A DNA stretch of 64,000 nucleotides from NCBI GenBank assembly GCA_950106755.1, contig OX467087.1, positions 11,474,047 through 11,538,046 on the forward strand, given 5' to 3'. The notes beneath the pieces were generated by a model. That model made no database searches. It saw nothing but the letters and a program-made list of their open reading frames with translations, and had not been told where the DNA came from. Every line of letters begins with the position of its first letter. Position 1 is the first letter of the stretch. This document shows positions 40,142 through 50,537 of the stretch, in pieces. The DNA comes from Climacium dendroides. Lineage: Eukaryota; Streptophyta; Bryopsida; Hypnales; Climaciaceae. Made by a program: the position numbers and the translations under genes.

Positions 40142-40334
40142 AACCGCAGTCGCAAAACCCTGCTTTTTCTTCTAGTGAAATATATTTTTCTACAATATGG
40201 TTCATATATTAAAGGTGTTGCTTGCACCCTTTAATAAGGTAAAGCATTGTATTTCTTAAATACTAATCTAAATGATCTAGGTTACTAGTTAATACCCCCC
40301 TTTAATCTAGATCTAAATCAAATTTATTTAACAT

Positions 40335-40835
40335 CTGTTAGACCTAAACACTTCAAATGTTTGGACTTGGATAAAGATTTGGTTAATACATTTGCAACCA
40401 TTTCTTTTGTCAAACAAAAGAATATTTAAATGTCTCCTTGGTCAACCCTTTCCGTGACCCTTTCACAAAGGTAATGATGACTTATGTCTATATGTTTAGA
40501 CTAATCATGATAACAAGGATTTATTGTCAAGGAAATGCACAACTAGTCGACAACCTTTGTTGATGATAAAGCAATAGTTGGTTGATGACGACATTGCCAA
40601 GAGATAGGGCCACCACCCAAAGAAAAATACAACTTGCTATTGATTTTTCTGGATGTTCATTGCTAGCCCAATCTAGATTAGACCAACCTTTAACTTGATG
40701 TGGATATGTTGGGAATCCAATTCCAAATTTATAAATTATTTTGAAATCCAAAGTTCCTTTAATGTATCTAAGGATTTTTTTAAATAGCAAACCAATGCGT
40801 TGAACTTGGATTTGTCATAAGTTTACTAAATTGAC
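40335..40835 (-). pseudogene. copia RNase H domain, degenerate
   Basis: The minus strand encodes ILRYIKGTLDFKI, DWASNEHPEKS, and downstream SKHIDISHHYL and VLTKSLSKSKHLK. These correspond to the conserved copia RNase H blocks that begin with the LRYLKGT motif and finish with the ADILTK motif. Frame changes near 40,520-40,600 and several stops break it. Confidence 0.85.
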
Positions 40836-40946
40836 CATTGGAATATGCTAGATCAATTTCTGTTGTTGTCATAGCATGTATGAGGCAATCAACAACAATT
40901 GAATATGGTATATCTTTTATAACTTCAATTGAATATCATATATCTT

Positions 40947-41820
40947 TCATATCTTTAATTTCTTGAGTTCATAAAGACTCATATTTTTTGTTAATTTTAC
41001 TCCTATTTCTAAAGATGTGGATTTTGGCTTACAATCAAACATATTGAATTTTTTAAGGATCTTTATGAAATATTTAGTTTGAGATGTAGAAAGAGACTTA
41101 TATTTTCTATTTCTTTTTATCACCATACCTAAACATCCATCTCCATCTTTTATTGGGCCTTTGTTTGTCATGTCAAAACCCATAGCAAAAGTTTATTTGG
41201 TTTGATTGAGAAAATGTAAGTTATTACTTATTATCCTACAATTTTCTACATATAAGGCCAAAATAACAAAATTTTGATGAACTAATTCCTTTTTAATATA
41301 AATTTTAGTATTGATAATAACCCAAACAAATCCATTTGTAATAAGATATTCATTAATACGTTCATACCACATACGTGCAAATTGTTTTAATCTATATATA
41401 GATTTGAATAATTTACAAATCATATGTTTAAATTTAGAGTTAATATATCCCTCGGGTTGTGCCATATGTATGTCTTCAAGAATATGACCGTAAAGAAATG
41501 CAGTCTTTACATCCATTTAATGGACATAAAGATTGTAAATGGCAATTAAAACTAATAGAATTCTTAGTGAAGTGATTTTAACCATTGGTGAAAAAGATTC
41601 ATCATAGTCAAGTCCTTTTCCTTGGAAAAAACCACAAGTATCAAATAGTTACACCATGTGTATTATATTTTTTCTTTAACATTCACTTACAACTAACTAT
41701 TCATTGTCTTGGAGGTAAGTTTACTAGTGTCCATGTATTTTTTTCATTAGGAATTTGTATTCTTCATCCAACAATGCTTCTCACTTTTTAGCATAAACAC
41801 TATTAAAAGCTTCATGAATA
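40947..41820 (-). pseudogene. copia reverse transcriptase domain, degenerate
   Basis: Recognisable blocks in order are EALLDEEYKFLMKK, GLDYDESFSPMVK, MDVKTAFLYGH, AQPEGYINSKF, SIYRLKQFARMWYER, LALYVEN and CLGMVIKRNRKYKSLS...ILKKFNMFDCKP. The catalytic YVDD box reads YVEN. A stop sits directly before MDVKTAFL, where the family normally has Gln or another residue. A CACTA MITE begins at 41823, just upstream in reading direction. Confidence 0.9.
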
Positions 41821-41822
41821 TT

Positions 41823-42043
41823 CACTATAAAAGAAAGGGATGTTTTAAGTGAGTTTTTAAGTATAGTCCTAATGTAAGATTATGAATAATGACCTTTAAG
41901 GAAATTTTCTGTAAAAATTTATTAGAAATACATATGTTTTTAGTAAAAATTTACTGAAAATCTCCTAAGAGATCAATACTTGTAATCTTATGTTTAGGAC
42001 TATACTTAAAAAATCACTTAAAACACCCATTTTTCTTGTAGTA
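41823..42043. mobile_element. CACTA-type MITE, 221 bp, in the copia element
   Basis: The left end is CACTATAAAAGAAAGGG and the right end is the inverse of a CACTACAAGAAAAATGGG-like sequence whose last base has mutated (TAGTA for TAGTG). ATT flanks both sides (41820-41822 and 42044-42046). Arms of at least 60 bp around AAGTATAGTCCTAA are inverted. Flanking copia protein similarity resumes across the insertion. Confidence 0.82.
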
Positions 42044-42537
42044 ATTAGTTGGTGCATTTGGATTTAGCAATAGTAGTGGATCATTTTCTAAATATTTTGA
42101 ATATAAAACGTAATCTGTGTATTTAGCAAGCATTTGATTTCGTGTTTTTCTTATTAGACGTTTTGTAGTACACTAAATTGGAGTTTTAAGGGGACCCATA
42201 CTAATTAATCAACATTACTTACTATATAAATATCTCCCTTTTCTATGCATCAATAATTAATGAAGTGTCGGAGGGCTATAAATCATGTTTTAAACATCTA
42301 CAATTTGCATCAATAAATCCTTTTAATTTTTTGGTCCCCTTAATACCTCTATTCAGTGTAGTTGAAATTGGAGATGGAGGATTCAAAGTACTAATATAAT
42401 CAAAGTCATCATCATTTGAAAGTAATAATTTAGATACAGATAGTAAATCAAAAAATATCCTTCTCTCTAATTCACTACATATATGGATGTTAAAAGTTGG
42501 AGGAGCATTAGAGGATACAAATTGCAAGTCTTGTTCT
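42044..42537 (-). pseudogene. copia integrase-RT linker region
   Basis: The minus strand reads TRNQMLAKYTDYVLYS near 42,060-42,150, like the basic Arg-rich then KDYV segment that precedes RT in copia polyproteins. A Ser/Pro/Asp-rich open frame lies at 42276-42537. It is separated from integrase by a Mutator-like MITE and from RT by a CACTA MITE. Confidence 0.6.
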
Positions 42538-43097
42538 GGGGGGTCACTTAGAGTGTCCATTAAAAACCACGTGCAAACAAAACTTTGGACCCCCTATATA
42601 TTTTTTGAATTTTAAATAAAATTAAATGAAAAAATATGAATAGATTTTTCTACTTTAAAAGTTTATATTTTGAATTATTGATATTTTTATTTGTTAATGA
42701 TAATTAGTTACAAATTTTTGAAGTAAAAAGATACACTGTAAAACTGAAAAATAACTTTCAAAACCCTATATTATATAAGAAAAAATTGTCTAAAAAACAA
42801 ACAAAAAATTTATAAAAATAACTCTCTATTGAAAGCTCGTTTTGAGTTGAATATTGATGCAATGGTAATCTAAATGTGTTCTCTAAAAATATTTGAGTTA
42901 AAAAAACATGCCATTTTAGTGCATTTTTAACCTCTTCTAGAAATCATTCATATTTTATTTAAGTTTGAAATTTTGGGAGTAGAATCCTATAGTCATTAAT
43001 AAACAATGCTCAAAATTTGAAGTTAAAATTATAGTTTATTAGAAACCACTTGTTCGCACATAGTCTGTTGTAGTAGAACTAAATGCACTCCCCAAGG
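42538..43097 (+). mobile_element. Mutator-like MITE, copy 2 (560 bp), in the copia element
   Basis: Begins GGGGGGTCACTTAG and ends GCACTCCCCAAGG. The 9-mers TCTTGTTCT (42529-42537) and TTTTGTTCT (43098-43106) flank it, a target duplication with one mismatch. Its interior matches copies 1 and 3 (CTTTGGACCCCCTATAT, ATTAGTTACAAATTTTTGAAG, ACATGCCATTTTAG). Confidence 0.75.
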
Positions 43098-43279
43098 TTT
43101 TGTTCTACTAGATCATGCAGTTGAACTTTAATAGGTGGCTATGGTTGCGGCTTTTGCATAGGCTATTGATATAATGGAGGATTTAGAAGTAATGGAGCTT
43201 GATTAGATTGTGGATATGGAAAAATTTCATTATAAATTTCCATAAGATCATTATTATTATCCATATGAGTAGTTGAATT

Positions 43280-44400
43280 CAAATATTAGGTGGTACAAAT
43301 TCTTTGGGTCTTTCATTTTGATTTGATGAGTCTTCATTATAGTAGATGGAAGTATTACTTCTTCCAAGCCTTCTTCATTAAAGGTAATATGTCAACTAGT
43401 AAAATATTTCTTGTTAATGCAATCATACAATATATATCCTTTGATACCCTCTTGTTTGTCATAATCCACAAAGATGCCTTTATTGCTTTTGGCATCTAAT
43501 TTTTTATGAATTTCCTTTGGCATATAGACATAACTAGGTTATCCAAATATTTTTAAATAACTAAAGTTGGATATTTTACTACACCACATAGTTAAAGGGG
43601 TTTTATTTTTAAGACAAAATGTAAATGAACAATTTTGGATATGGCAAGTAGTAGCAATAGCATCTACCCAAAAATAATTTGTGAAGTTTAGCTATTTGAA
43701 GCATAGATCTAGCCGACTCAACAAGAGTATAATTTTTCCTTTTAGACATACCATTTTGCTCTAGAGTGTAAGAATTTGTGAATTGACAAGCTAGGCCATG
43801 TTCTCCACAAAAATCTATAAAAGCATCAAATTTGTATTCCCCTCCATTATCAAATTGTAAAATTTTGATTTTCTTATTTGTTAGATTTTTTGCTAATGCT
43901 TTATAAAGTTTAAATTTAGAAAAAAGCTCAAACTTCTTTTTGAGAAAATAAATTGTTGTATAGCAAGAATAATCATCAATGAATGTAGCAAATTAATAAT
44001 AACCATTAATTGATGGAGTTTGCATTGGCCTACAAATATCTAAATGTACCAATTCCAATACACTAAAAGCACTAAAATTGGTGTTTTTAGGAAAAAAAAA
44101 CAATTTATGTTGTTACCCTAAAGTACAACCTTCACAAAAAGACAATGTAGTAAAATTATTAGGAATTCCGTTAACTATGTCATGTTTTATCATCTCTTGC
44201 ATTGGAAATTTGTTCAAATGCCCAAGTCTATAATGCCATTTCATAGCATCAATAGGGCTTGATTTTTGTGATAGCCATTAAATTAGAATTTTATATAATT
44301 GGTTTGTGAGTAAGTGGATATAAGTTATCCATTTGGTTAAATCTGATTTTAGTATATTAACCATTAATATTTTTATGTTTTATACTACAATAATTATAAA
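43280..44400 (-). pseudogene. copia GAG-pre-integrase and integrase, degenerate
   Basis: The minus strand encodes WHYRLGHLNKFPMQE (the His pair of the zinc-binding region), FCEGCTLG (the Cys pair), LELVHLDICRPMQTPS (first catalytic Asp), FIDDYSCYTTIYFLKKK, ILQFDNGGEYKFDAF (second Asp) and TLEQNGMSKRKN. The family motif at the last position is QNGVAERKN, so the catalytic Glu is Lys here. Several stops and shifts interrupt the frame, especially towards 43,600 and beyond. Confidence 0.85.
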
Positions 44401-44419
44401 ATAACTCAATACTTTGACA

Positions 44420-44698
44420 CTAGAAAGTTGCTTTGCATATTGAAATTAAACTTTTTGCTAATGCTGGTACATATAATACATCAAATTCTGTGGTAGTACC
44501 TCCATTACTAACATTTATTTGAACCGTACTTAAACCTATTGCTTCATGGATCTCATCATAACAAGAAGAAACTTTTAAAGGAGGATATAAATTTTTGTAA
44601 CTTATAGAATAATCTTTAACAAATGTCATGTATTGTGTGGCACCTGAATCAAAGTACCATTTGAGTGTATCCACTAATTGATCTTTAATTGTAACCAT
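44420..44698 (-). pseudogene. copia retropepsin-like protease, degenerate
   Basis: A 92-codon open frame contains WYFDSGATQYMT, the aspartic protease active site (D-S-G-A) of copia polyproteins, followed by FDVLYVPALAKSLISI, the conserved block that usually reads VLYVP.LK.NLLS. The catalytic Asp is retained, but the surrounding polyprotein is broken. Confidence 0.88.
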
Positions 44699-44810
44699 AA
44701 ATAAATGTAATGGTTCATTTTATTAGACTTTGAATGAAAGAATTCATTTGATACCAAATTGCTTGTTTGATTCATTTGATACCAAATTCAGCTATCTTAT
44801 TTAATTTATC

Positions 44811-45657
44811 TCATGCCAATTTGCAACAATTAAGTCTTATATGACTAGATTTACTACAATAATAACATGATAATGAGTTTCTGTAATTGAATTTATGATT
44901 TTCATATGTATTGCCAAATTTTGGAACCACTAAATTTTTAAAATGAGAAATTATTTGGATAATTATTTTTAAAAGTCTTTGGTTTCCAATTATTACTTTT
45001 ATTTTGATATCTTGCCAAAAAAGCTCCAAGTTTGGTATTGGTATTTGAATTTTGTTGAGGATCTTCATAATTTTTCATAGCTTCTTCTTCTAATATTCAT
45101 GAAATTAAATTAGAAACAATTTTATTAGTATGCACACTTTGTGATGATACAAAAGGTCTCCATGAAGGAGGAAGAGCTCGTAGTAAATTCACATATTGTT
45201 GATTTTCAAGAATGATGAGACCTGAAACTGATATTTCATCAATTAAACCTTGAAATTCTTCAATAAATTCAATAATTGAAGTATTTTCTATCATAGTTAA
45301 TTGTGATAATTTATTTTGAGTGGTTACTTGTGTAGCAATATCAATTTATTGATAAATTTCTTTTAATTTGTCCTAAACAACCTTGGATATTTTAAGCATT
45401 TTAACAACACGAAATTGTTTTTAGCCACAATATAACAATATGGTGGTGCGTGCTTTACCATCCTTTTGTTTCCATATGCATTGAGTAGTAAGGTTTGCAT
45501 TTCTAGGATCAAGTTCACTATCATCCACAATTGTGAAATAATCATTCAAGAAAAGAAGTAATTCAATTTTTATGCTCCATGAATTATAATTAGCGCAATT
45601 TAACTTCTCTACCCAAAATGGTTTGGAAGAAGAATTCAAGAATATTGAATCTACCAT
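44811..45657 (-). pseudogene. copia gag, degenerate
   Basis: The N-terminal part (45421-45657) has KLNCANYNSWSIKIELLL, matching the family pattern of an FDG.NY..W...M segment. A UBN2-type middle (45097-45294) includes LLRALPPSW. The 3' part (44811-45068) ends with CYYCSKSSHIRLNC, a CX2CX4HX4C zinc knuckle. These pieces sit in different frames or are separated by stops. Confidence 0.85.
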
Positions 45658-45659
45658 AG

Positions 45660-46084
45660 TTGAAAAAAAAACATGTCATTGGACATAAAATTTCAATTAA
45701 GGTTTGGATGTTGGTCCATTTGATTCAAACATTATTTCTTTAATGCAAAAATTTATGCTTTAATTATTTTAAATCTAAAGTTCTTGATGAACAATTGGAA
45801 TCTCAACAAAACTATTTGCATAAGTAAAAAAATGAAGGTTGAGCTCATCAAAATGACCTAAAACATCAGAAAAATTTGTAGGAGCATTTGAAATTCCATA
45901 TGCATCATTTGTAATTTCTACATATTCACTATCTAAAAGGTCTAGTAGTATTGGTTTATGTGGGATTTTTAAAAGTCCATTGATTATTCGTAGGCAAGTT
46001 TCACTTTGCTTCTTTCTTCTTCTTTAATAAATGAATTGAAAACATCCTCACTAGAGCATTTAGCTCTAGGCCAAGGATTAGAGG
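45660..46084 (-). other. copia leader with coding-like fragments
   Basis: Between LTR and gag the minus strand contains two protein-like stretches: SEDVFNSFIKEEERSK near 46,000-46,060 and a 57-codon open frame with YVEITNDAYGISNAP near 45,780-45,950. Neither resembles copia gag. They may be chance, or a decayed captured segment. Confidence 0.3.
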
Positions 46085-46255
46085 AACATACATAATTGTA
46101 CTTTGATAGCATATTGTAGAAAAATGTATTTGTATATTAATAAGAAAAGGAGATGAAAAGATTACATATATAAAGGTGATGCTTGCATCCTTTAATAAGG
46201 TAAAGCATAGTATTTCTTAATTACTAATATAAGTGATTTAGGTTACTAGTTAATA
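46085..46255 (-). repeat. 5' LTR remnant of the copia element
   Basis: Shares with the left LTR the direct block from AAAGGTGATGCTTGCATCC through GGTTACTAGTTAATA. The inner part, CATATTGTAGAAAAATGTAT onwards, is present on the left in inverse orientation. LTR ends are approximate because the usual TG...CA is not clear. Confidence 0.6.
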
Positions 46256-47082
46256 AACTACAAACAAGATTCAAGTTGATGATTGATGTTTGATGGGCTT
46301 CTTCTTTTTGAAGAAATAAATTATTTGATGGGATTGCACACAAATAAAAGCTATGAACAACTTCCATCAAAAGATAGATTTGACATCACTAACTTATGAA
46401 AAGAATGATAGTCAATTTGACTAACCATATTTCAAATGATAATGCCTATGCCATTACATAGTACATTGTCAACCTTAATGCCATGGGTATGTTCAAGAAA
46501 TATGTCGTCCATACGCAAATTGGAAACACCCAACACTTTGAATGTGTCCCTTATTTTGTCTTGAATCCTTATACAATTTCAAACTTCATCTTTTCTTTGA
46601 AATTCCTTCAATTGCTTTATAGATATACATAATTTTATTTTACCTATTATGAAGTCAAATAAGGCCACAGGCTAATTTACATTGGCATATTAAACTCATG
46701 CATTCATCACATGCAATTGAAGATGTGGAATTACCTAACTAGAATATTTTTGATGACCACAATTTGATTAGAATATTGAATACCATAAAAATCTTGAATC
46801 ATTTTCTCATTTAGGTTTTGATAAATTGAACTCTAAGATCACTTTATTCATTTGGTTAAATTTTGCCCTCTTAAAATTTTAGTGAAAATTTTGTCTTTAG
46901 ATGAACTAAGATCTCATAATTTAATTGTGAAGTAAACCTTATTTTCAAGCCTTTGCAAACGTTTCAATTTCTTTTTTTAAACTTCCACTCAAACTTTTAT
47001 ATAAAATAACAAGAATTGTACAATACCTAACGATGATTTTATAATACATTCAATGGTTACTTTCAAAAACAAATTGGAGAAA

Positions 47083-47084
<2 letters not shown>
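46256..47084. other. AT-rich intergenic DNA, no gene seen
   Basis: No open frame, repeat or domain recognised. Confidence 0.4.

Positions 47085-47135
<51 letters not shown>
47085..47135. repeat. (AT)n microsatellite
   Basis: About 25 AT dinucleotides without interruption. Confidence 0.97.
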
Positions 47136-47139
<4 letters not shown>

Positions 47140-47143
<4 letters not shown>

Positions 47144-47805
47144 TAGCTAGTGGTTCTTCTTGGGATTCATTCTTCAAGGCAAGTTGGTTAGATGCTTGAA
47201 AATTTTCAAATCATTTATAGGAAAAAATAAGAAGTAGAAAGAAGTAGAAAATGATTTAAAATACTAAATTGTTGAAAAATTAAAATACTAAATTGATAGG
47301 AACTTAGTTATGAACTTGAAAAATGCCAATTCCAATGGTTGTAATATTATAATAAACAATCTAGTACATTCTATGATTTTATTTTTTCTGAAAATGTTGA
47401 AAATTGAGTTAAATAAAGGGTTTCGAAGTTTATTTTCAAACAGTACAAATTTGATAACCATCCGCAAACTATAACTTATTATAACTTTCATTGAATTAAT
47501 CAACATGAAAAGACTCAAATCTTTCTATGTGTATATAAATTTAGAGAACCAATTAAAAATGTTTATTTGAAAAAATTCATTTTTTAAAGAATATTTTTTA
47601 GGTGCCCAAGCTACCTACAATTCAAAAAAAATTACATATCATACAATAACTTTTTAACCATGTAGTCAAAAGTTATAAAAATTGATGGGCCTTAAAGTTA
47701 CCCCTTGGGCACAGGTTGTGTGAAAATTTCAAAGAAAAAAAATAAAAATTCTATTTGTACTGAGCTGCCCCAAGTCACTATGTTGCCAAAAAATGTATTT
47801 TGCCA
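47140..47805 (+). repeat. Dispersed repeat, copy A
   Basis: Direct counterpart of 52012-52667. Shared blocks in order are GATTCATTCTTCAAGGC, GCTTGAAAATTTTCAAATCA-like, TTGTAATnTTnTAATAAACA, ATCATACAATAAC, CATGTAGTCAAAAGTTAT-like and TGAGCTGCCC. Divergence is substantial. No coding capacity. Confidence 0.75.
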
Positions 47806-49933
47806 AAGAACAGTTTTTTAGGGGTTAATGGTCTGGTGCAATTTTGTAGAGTTCAATTTCGAAAGAAGGTTTTATTTCCTTTTTTCACATTGTACTAGAA
47901 AATATCTAATTTTGACCTATAATGAAGTAGAATGAAGTCTATGGAAATAAACCTTTAGTCTCGTAGGAGTTGATCTTGTGGCTCTATCTATTAAATTCAT
48001 AAAATTGTAATTTTTCAATTCAATTTCAATATTTTAGCCTTCATTTTATATCCGACCTATCTCTATGTGAAAGTAAGCTCAATCTTGTTATAAGGTGGTT
48101 GTAAATATATGTGTTCTAATTTTATTTTAGTTTTTGTGAAGTTTTTTGAGTCACACCTCTTATTGAGCTAATATTTACTTGTAATGGAACTATTCTACGC
48201 TCTGCATAAATTTTAATATTTACAAAATAATTTATTATTTATAAAGAAGAATGCTGGAGGGTTTTGTATTGATTGTTATTAGTTTATAGTACACATGCAT
48301 AGAAGATGATCTATTTTCATGTATGGTTTACTATGGATGGTTGAGCATTTCAAGTTATTATAATTAATATAAGTATTTTGTATGTAAAGTATGTTCCAAG
48401 CCAATTGTGTATCCAAAATTGATCGCAATTATTGTTATTGAACATTAATTTGAAGTCCCCAAATGTAAAATTATGGTATACACCATACCTATAGAAGACC
48501 TTTGGTGAAATATAATTCTAAAAACATAAAGAAAAATATTTTCAATTTCTTGTAGTTTGGATCAAATAAAATCTTGAAGATCTTGAAGATCTTTGATTCA
48601 AATTATAATTCAAAATGTCCAAATTAATTTCAATATATAGTAGTAAATAAAATTCTTTCATTTTTAGCTCAAGTTAAAAGGTTTGTGAATATTTTTAGAA
48701 TGTCTTTAGAATATTCTAAATTTATGGAATATTCTTTAAATATATGTATTATTTCATAGTCCTCTATTAAATCTTCTTTGTTCACATGTGGTTTATATAT
48801 TTTCTACTAGGATCCTCTCCCAAGTATAAGAACATTTCCATTTATCCGACAAAAGAAACAACAAGTTTTTGATGAAAAGTTTGAAATTATTACATCCATG
48901 TATATATTCTCTTTGTCACAAGAAAAGATCCTTATTTATATGGATTGGTACATTTTTCAAATACCATTTTTTATAAATAGAACAATGGTATAATAATGAT
49001 GAAAATTCTTTTGTTTAAGCACATTTTTTGGTTGTAAAATTTGGTTTGAAGTTAACACTCCAAAGTCCTTGATGATGAGCAAAGTGCTTTGGGGCAATCC
49101 AAAATACTTCTCATTCAATTCATTCTAACTAATTCTTGAATCTTCAAAAACAACCTTCACTCACAACCAATTTTGATGAAATTGAAGTGGTAATATATAA
49201 GATATAAGCATAAAAATAGAAATTTTTAAAAAACATTGATGCATTATAGGATTACTTTAGGGACGCTATTGTTACCAATTGTTGGCCTTTATATGACTTT
49301 TGGAATAGTAGAAGGTAGTGATGACACAACATTTCTCTTCTAATTCTTTTTGGAGAGTTTTGAAATTCAATCCCATGATCATTGGCCATCATTTTAGAGT
49401 TGACATGCCCTTCTAAATTGAAGGCATTTTTCTAAACATTAGACCACCAAAGAAAGCAAAGCTCGATAAGCTAGTACCTTATTTCTTGGAATGTTTGTCC
49501 AAAAGAGACATTCCTTGGCTTGAAGCAATCAAAAAATTTGTGTCACAAATGAATGCACTTTTGTATCATCTAATTCTAAGGGAAAAAAATTGAAAACCCA
49601 CCTAAACTCCTCATTTTTTTGTAGAACCCTCCTATGATTGTATTTAAGGAATTTGATGGTGATCATGTTTTCCGTTGCAAATTACTCTAGTAGAAAATGA
49701 AATTTAACAGTGTTAGGACGTTATAGACCTGAATGGTTTGATAAATGGTCAATGGATGACTTCACTATTAACTATAGAAACAAAAAATGCACCTATTGGT
49801 TCAATAATCAAAGTATTTTGGTGACTACTTTGGTCACGGGGGGCATCCTTCTAGCGGGTTTACCCTAAGAAGATTGTCGCCTCCATGATAAGTACTCACT
49901 CAAATATGATTCAATTTTTAAATCAATAGTGTT
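47806..49933. other. AT-rich intergenic DNA, no gene seen
   Basis: No significant open frame or array. Possibly older repeat debris, because part of 47,806-47,850 continues the similarity to the right of copy B's insertion. Confidence 0.4.
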
Positions 49934-49943
49934 AATTGTAAAG

Positions 49944-50527
49944 CCCGGGGGGTGCACTACAAAAGAAGTTCATGGGTGAGGAGCGACCAAATTTTGGACC
50001 CCCTATATTATATCCTAAATTTTTTTTTCTTAAAAAAAATATGAATAGATTTTCCTACTTTGAAATTTTATGTTTTGAATTATTGGTATTTTTTATGTTA
50101 ATAATAATTAGTTACAAATTTTAGAAGAAAAAAGATACACTATAAAGCTAAAAATAACTTTCACACCTCTATATTATATAAGAAAAAAAATTGAAAAATG
50201 AAAAAAAAATTCTATAAAATAGCTTTCTATTGAAAGTATATTTTTTCTAAATATTGATACAATAGTCATCTTCATGTGATCTCTATAAATATTTTAGTTG
50301 AAAAACATGCCATTTTAGTTCATTTTTCAATCCTTTCTAGACAATATATCACATGTTATTTAGGATTGAAATTTTTGGCAATAGAAACCTATAGACATTG
50401 TTAAACAAAGCTCAAAATTTTAGGTTGAAATTATAGTTTATTAGAAAGTAATTAGAAAAAGTAGAAATAGGTAGTTAGGGTTTGGTCGCTCCTCACCCAT
50501 GAACTTCCTTTGTAGTGCACCCCCTGA
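49944..50527 (+). mobile_element. Mutator-like MITE, copy 3 (584 bp), best preserved ends
   Basis: The terminal inverted repeat is about 45 bp and nearly perfect. The left end has GGGGGGTGCACTACAAAAGA then GTTCATGGGTGAGGAGCGAC; the right end is the inverse with one A-to-G difference. AATTGTAAAG flanks both sides (49934-49943, 50528-50537), a perfect 10-bp target duplication. The interior matches copies 1 and 2. The duplication length points to Mutator-like origin. Confidence 0.85.
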
Positions 50528-50537
50528 ATTGTAAAGG

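Larger units (their letters stand above)
38995..40177. mobile_element. Non-autonomous CACTA element, 1.18 kb, with AAA target duplication
   Basis: Ends read CACTAGAAGAAAAAC and GTTTTTCTTCTAGTG-like inverse (CTTTTTCTTCTAGTG), close to the En/Spm terminus. AAA flanks both sides (38992-38994, 40178-40180). The interior is rich in GTCGCAAAC, TTGCAACTAG and GCGACTGCAG-like motifs in both orientations, plus two tandem arrays. These resemble sub-terminal transposase-binding repeats. No transposase frame. Open frames at 39909-40234 on both strands arise from a 30-bp repeat. It is inserted in the copia LTR remnant. Confidence 0.88.
38962..40293 (-). repeat. 3' LTR remnant of the copia element, interrupted
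   Basis: 40199-40293 matches the right-hand LTR at 46165-46255 in direct orientation (for example CCTTTAATAAGGTAAAGCAT and GGTTACTAGTTAATA). Immediately inside lies a purine-tract sequence on the minus strand, AAAGGGGGG (40294-40303 region), the normal position of a polypurine tract. Outside this block the similarity continues, but in inverse orientation and split by the CACTA element at 38995-40177. The outer end of the LTR is not defined. Confidence 0.6.
40178..46255 (-). mobile_element. Ty1/copia LTR retrotransposon, dead copy
   Basis: Read on the minus strand the order is LTR (about 46255-46085), leader, gag, protease, integrase, reverse transcriptase, RNase H, polypurine tract and second LTR. 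Integrase before RT is diagnostic of copia. A possible primer-binding region lies near 46,060 on the minus strand, weakly like the usual tRNA-Met type. All frames carry stops or shifts, the RT core and the integrase catalytic Glu are substituted, and two MITEs interrupt the coding region. The element cannot make its own proteins. Confidence 0.88.

Noticed and set aside
39909..40234. Overlapping 77-98-codon frames on both strands
   Set aside because: They arise from a 30-bp tandem repeat without stops in several frames.
49934..50537. Reading copy 3 of the Mutator-like MITE as a CACTA element because CACTAC occurs near each end
   Set aside because: The inverted repeat continues outside CACTAC to a G-run, and the flanking duplication is 10 bp, not 3 bp.
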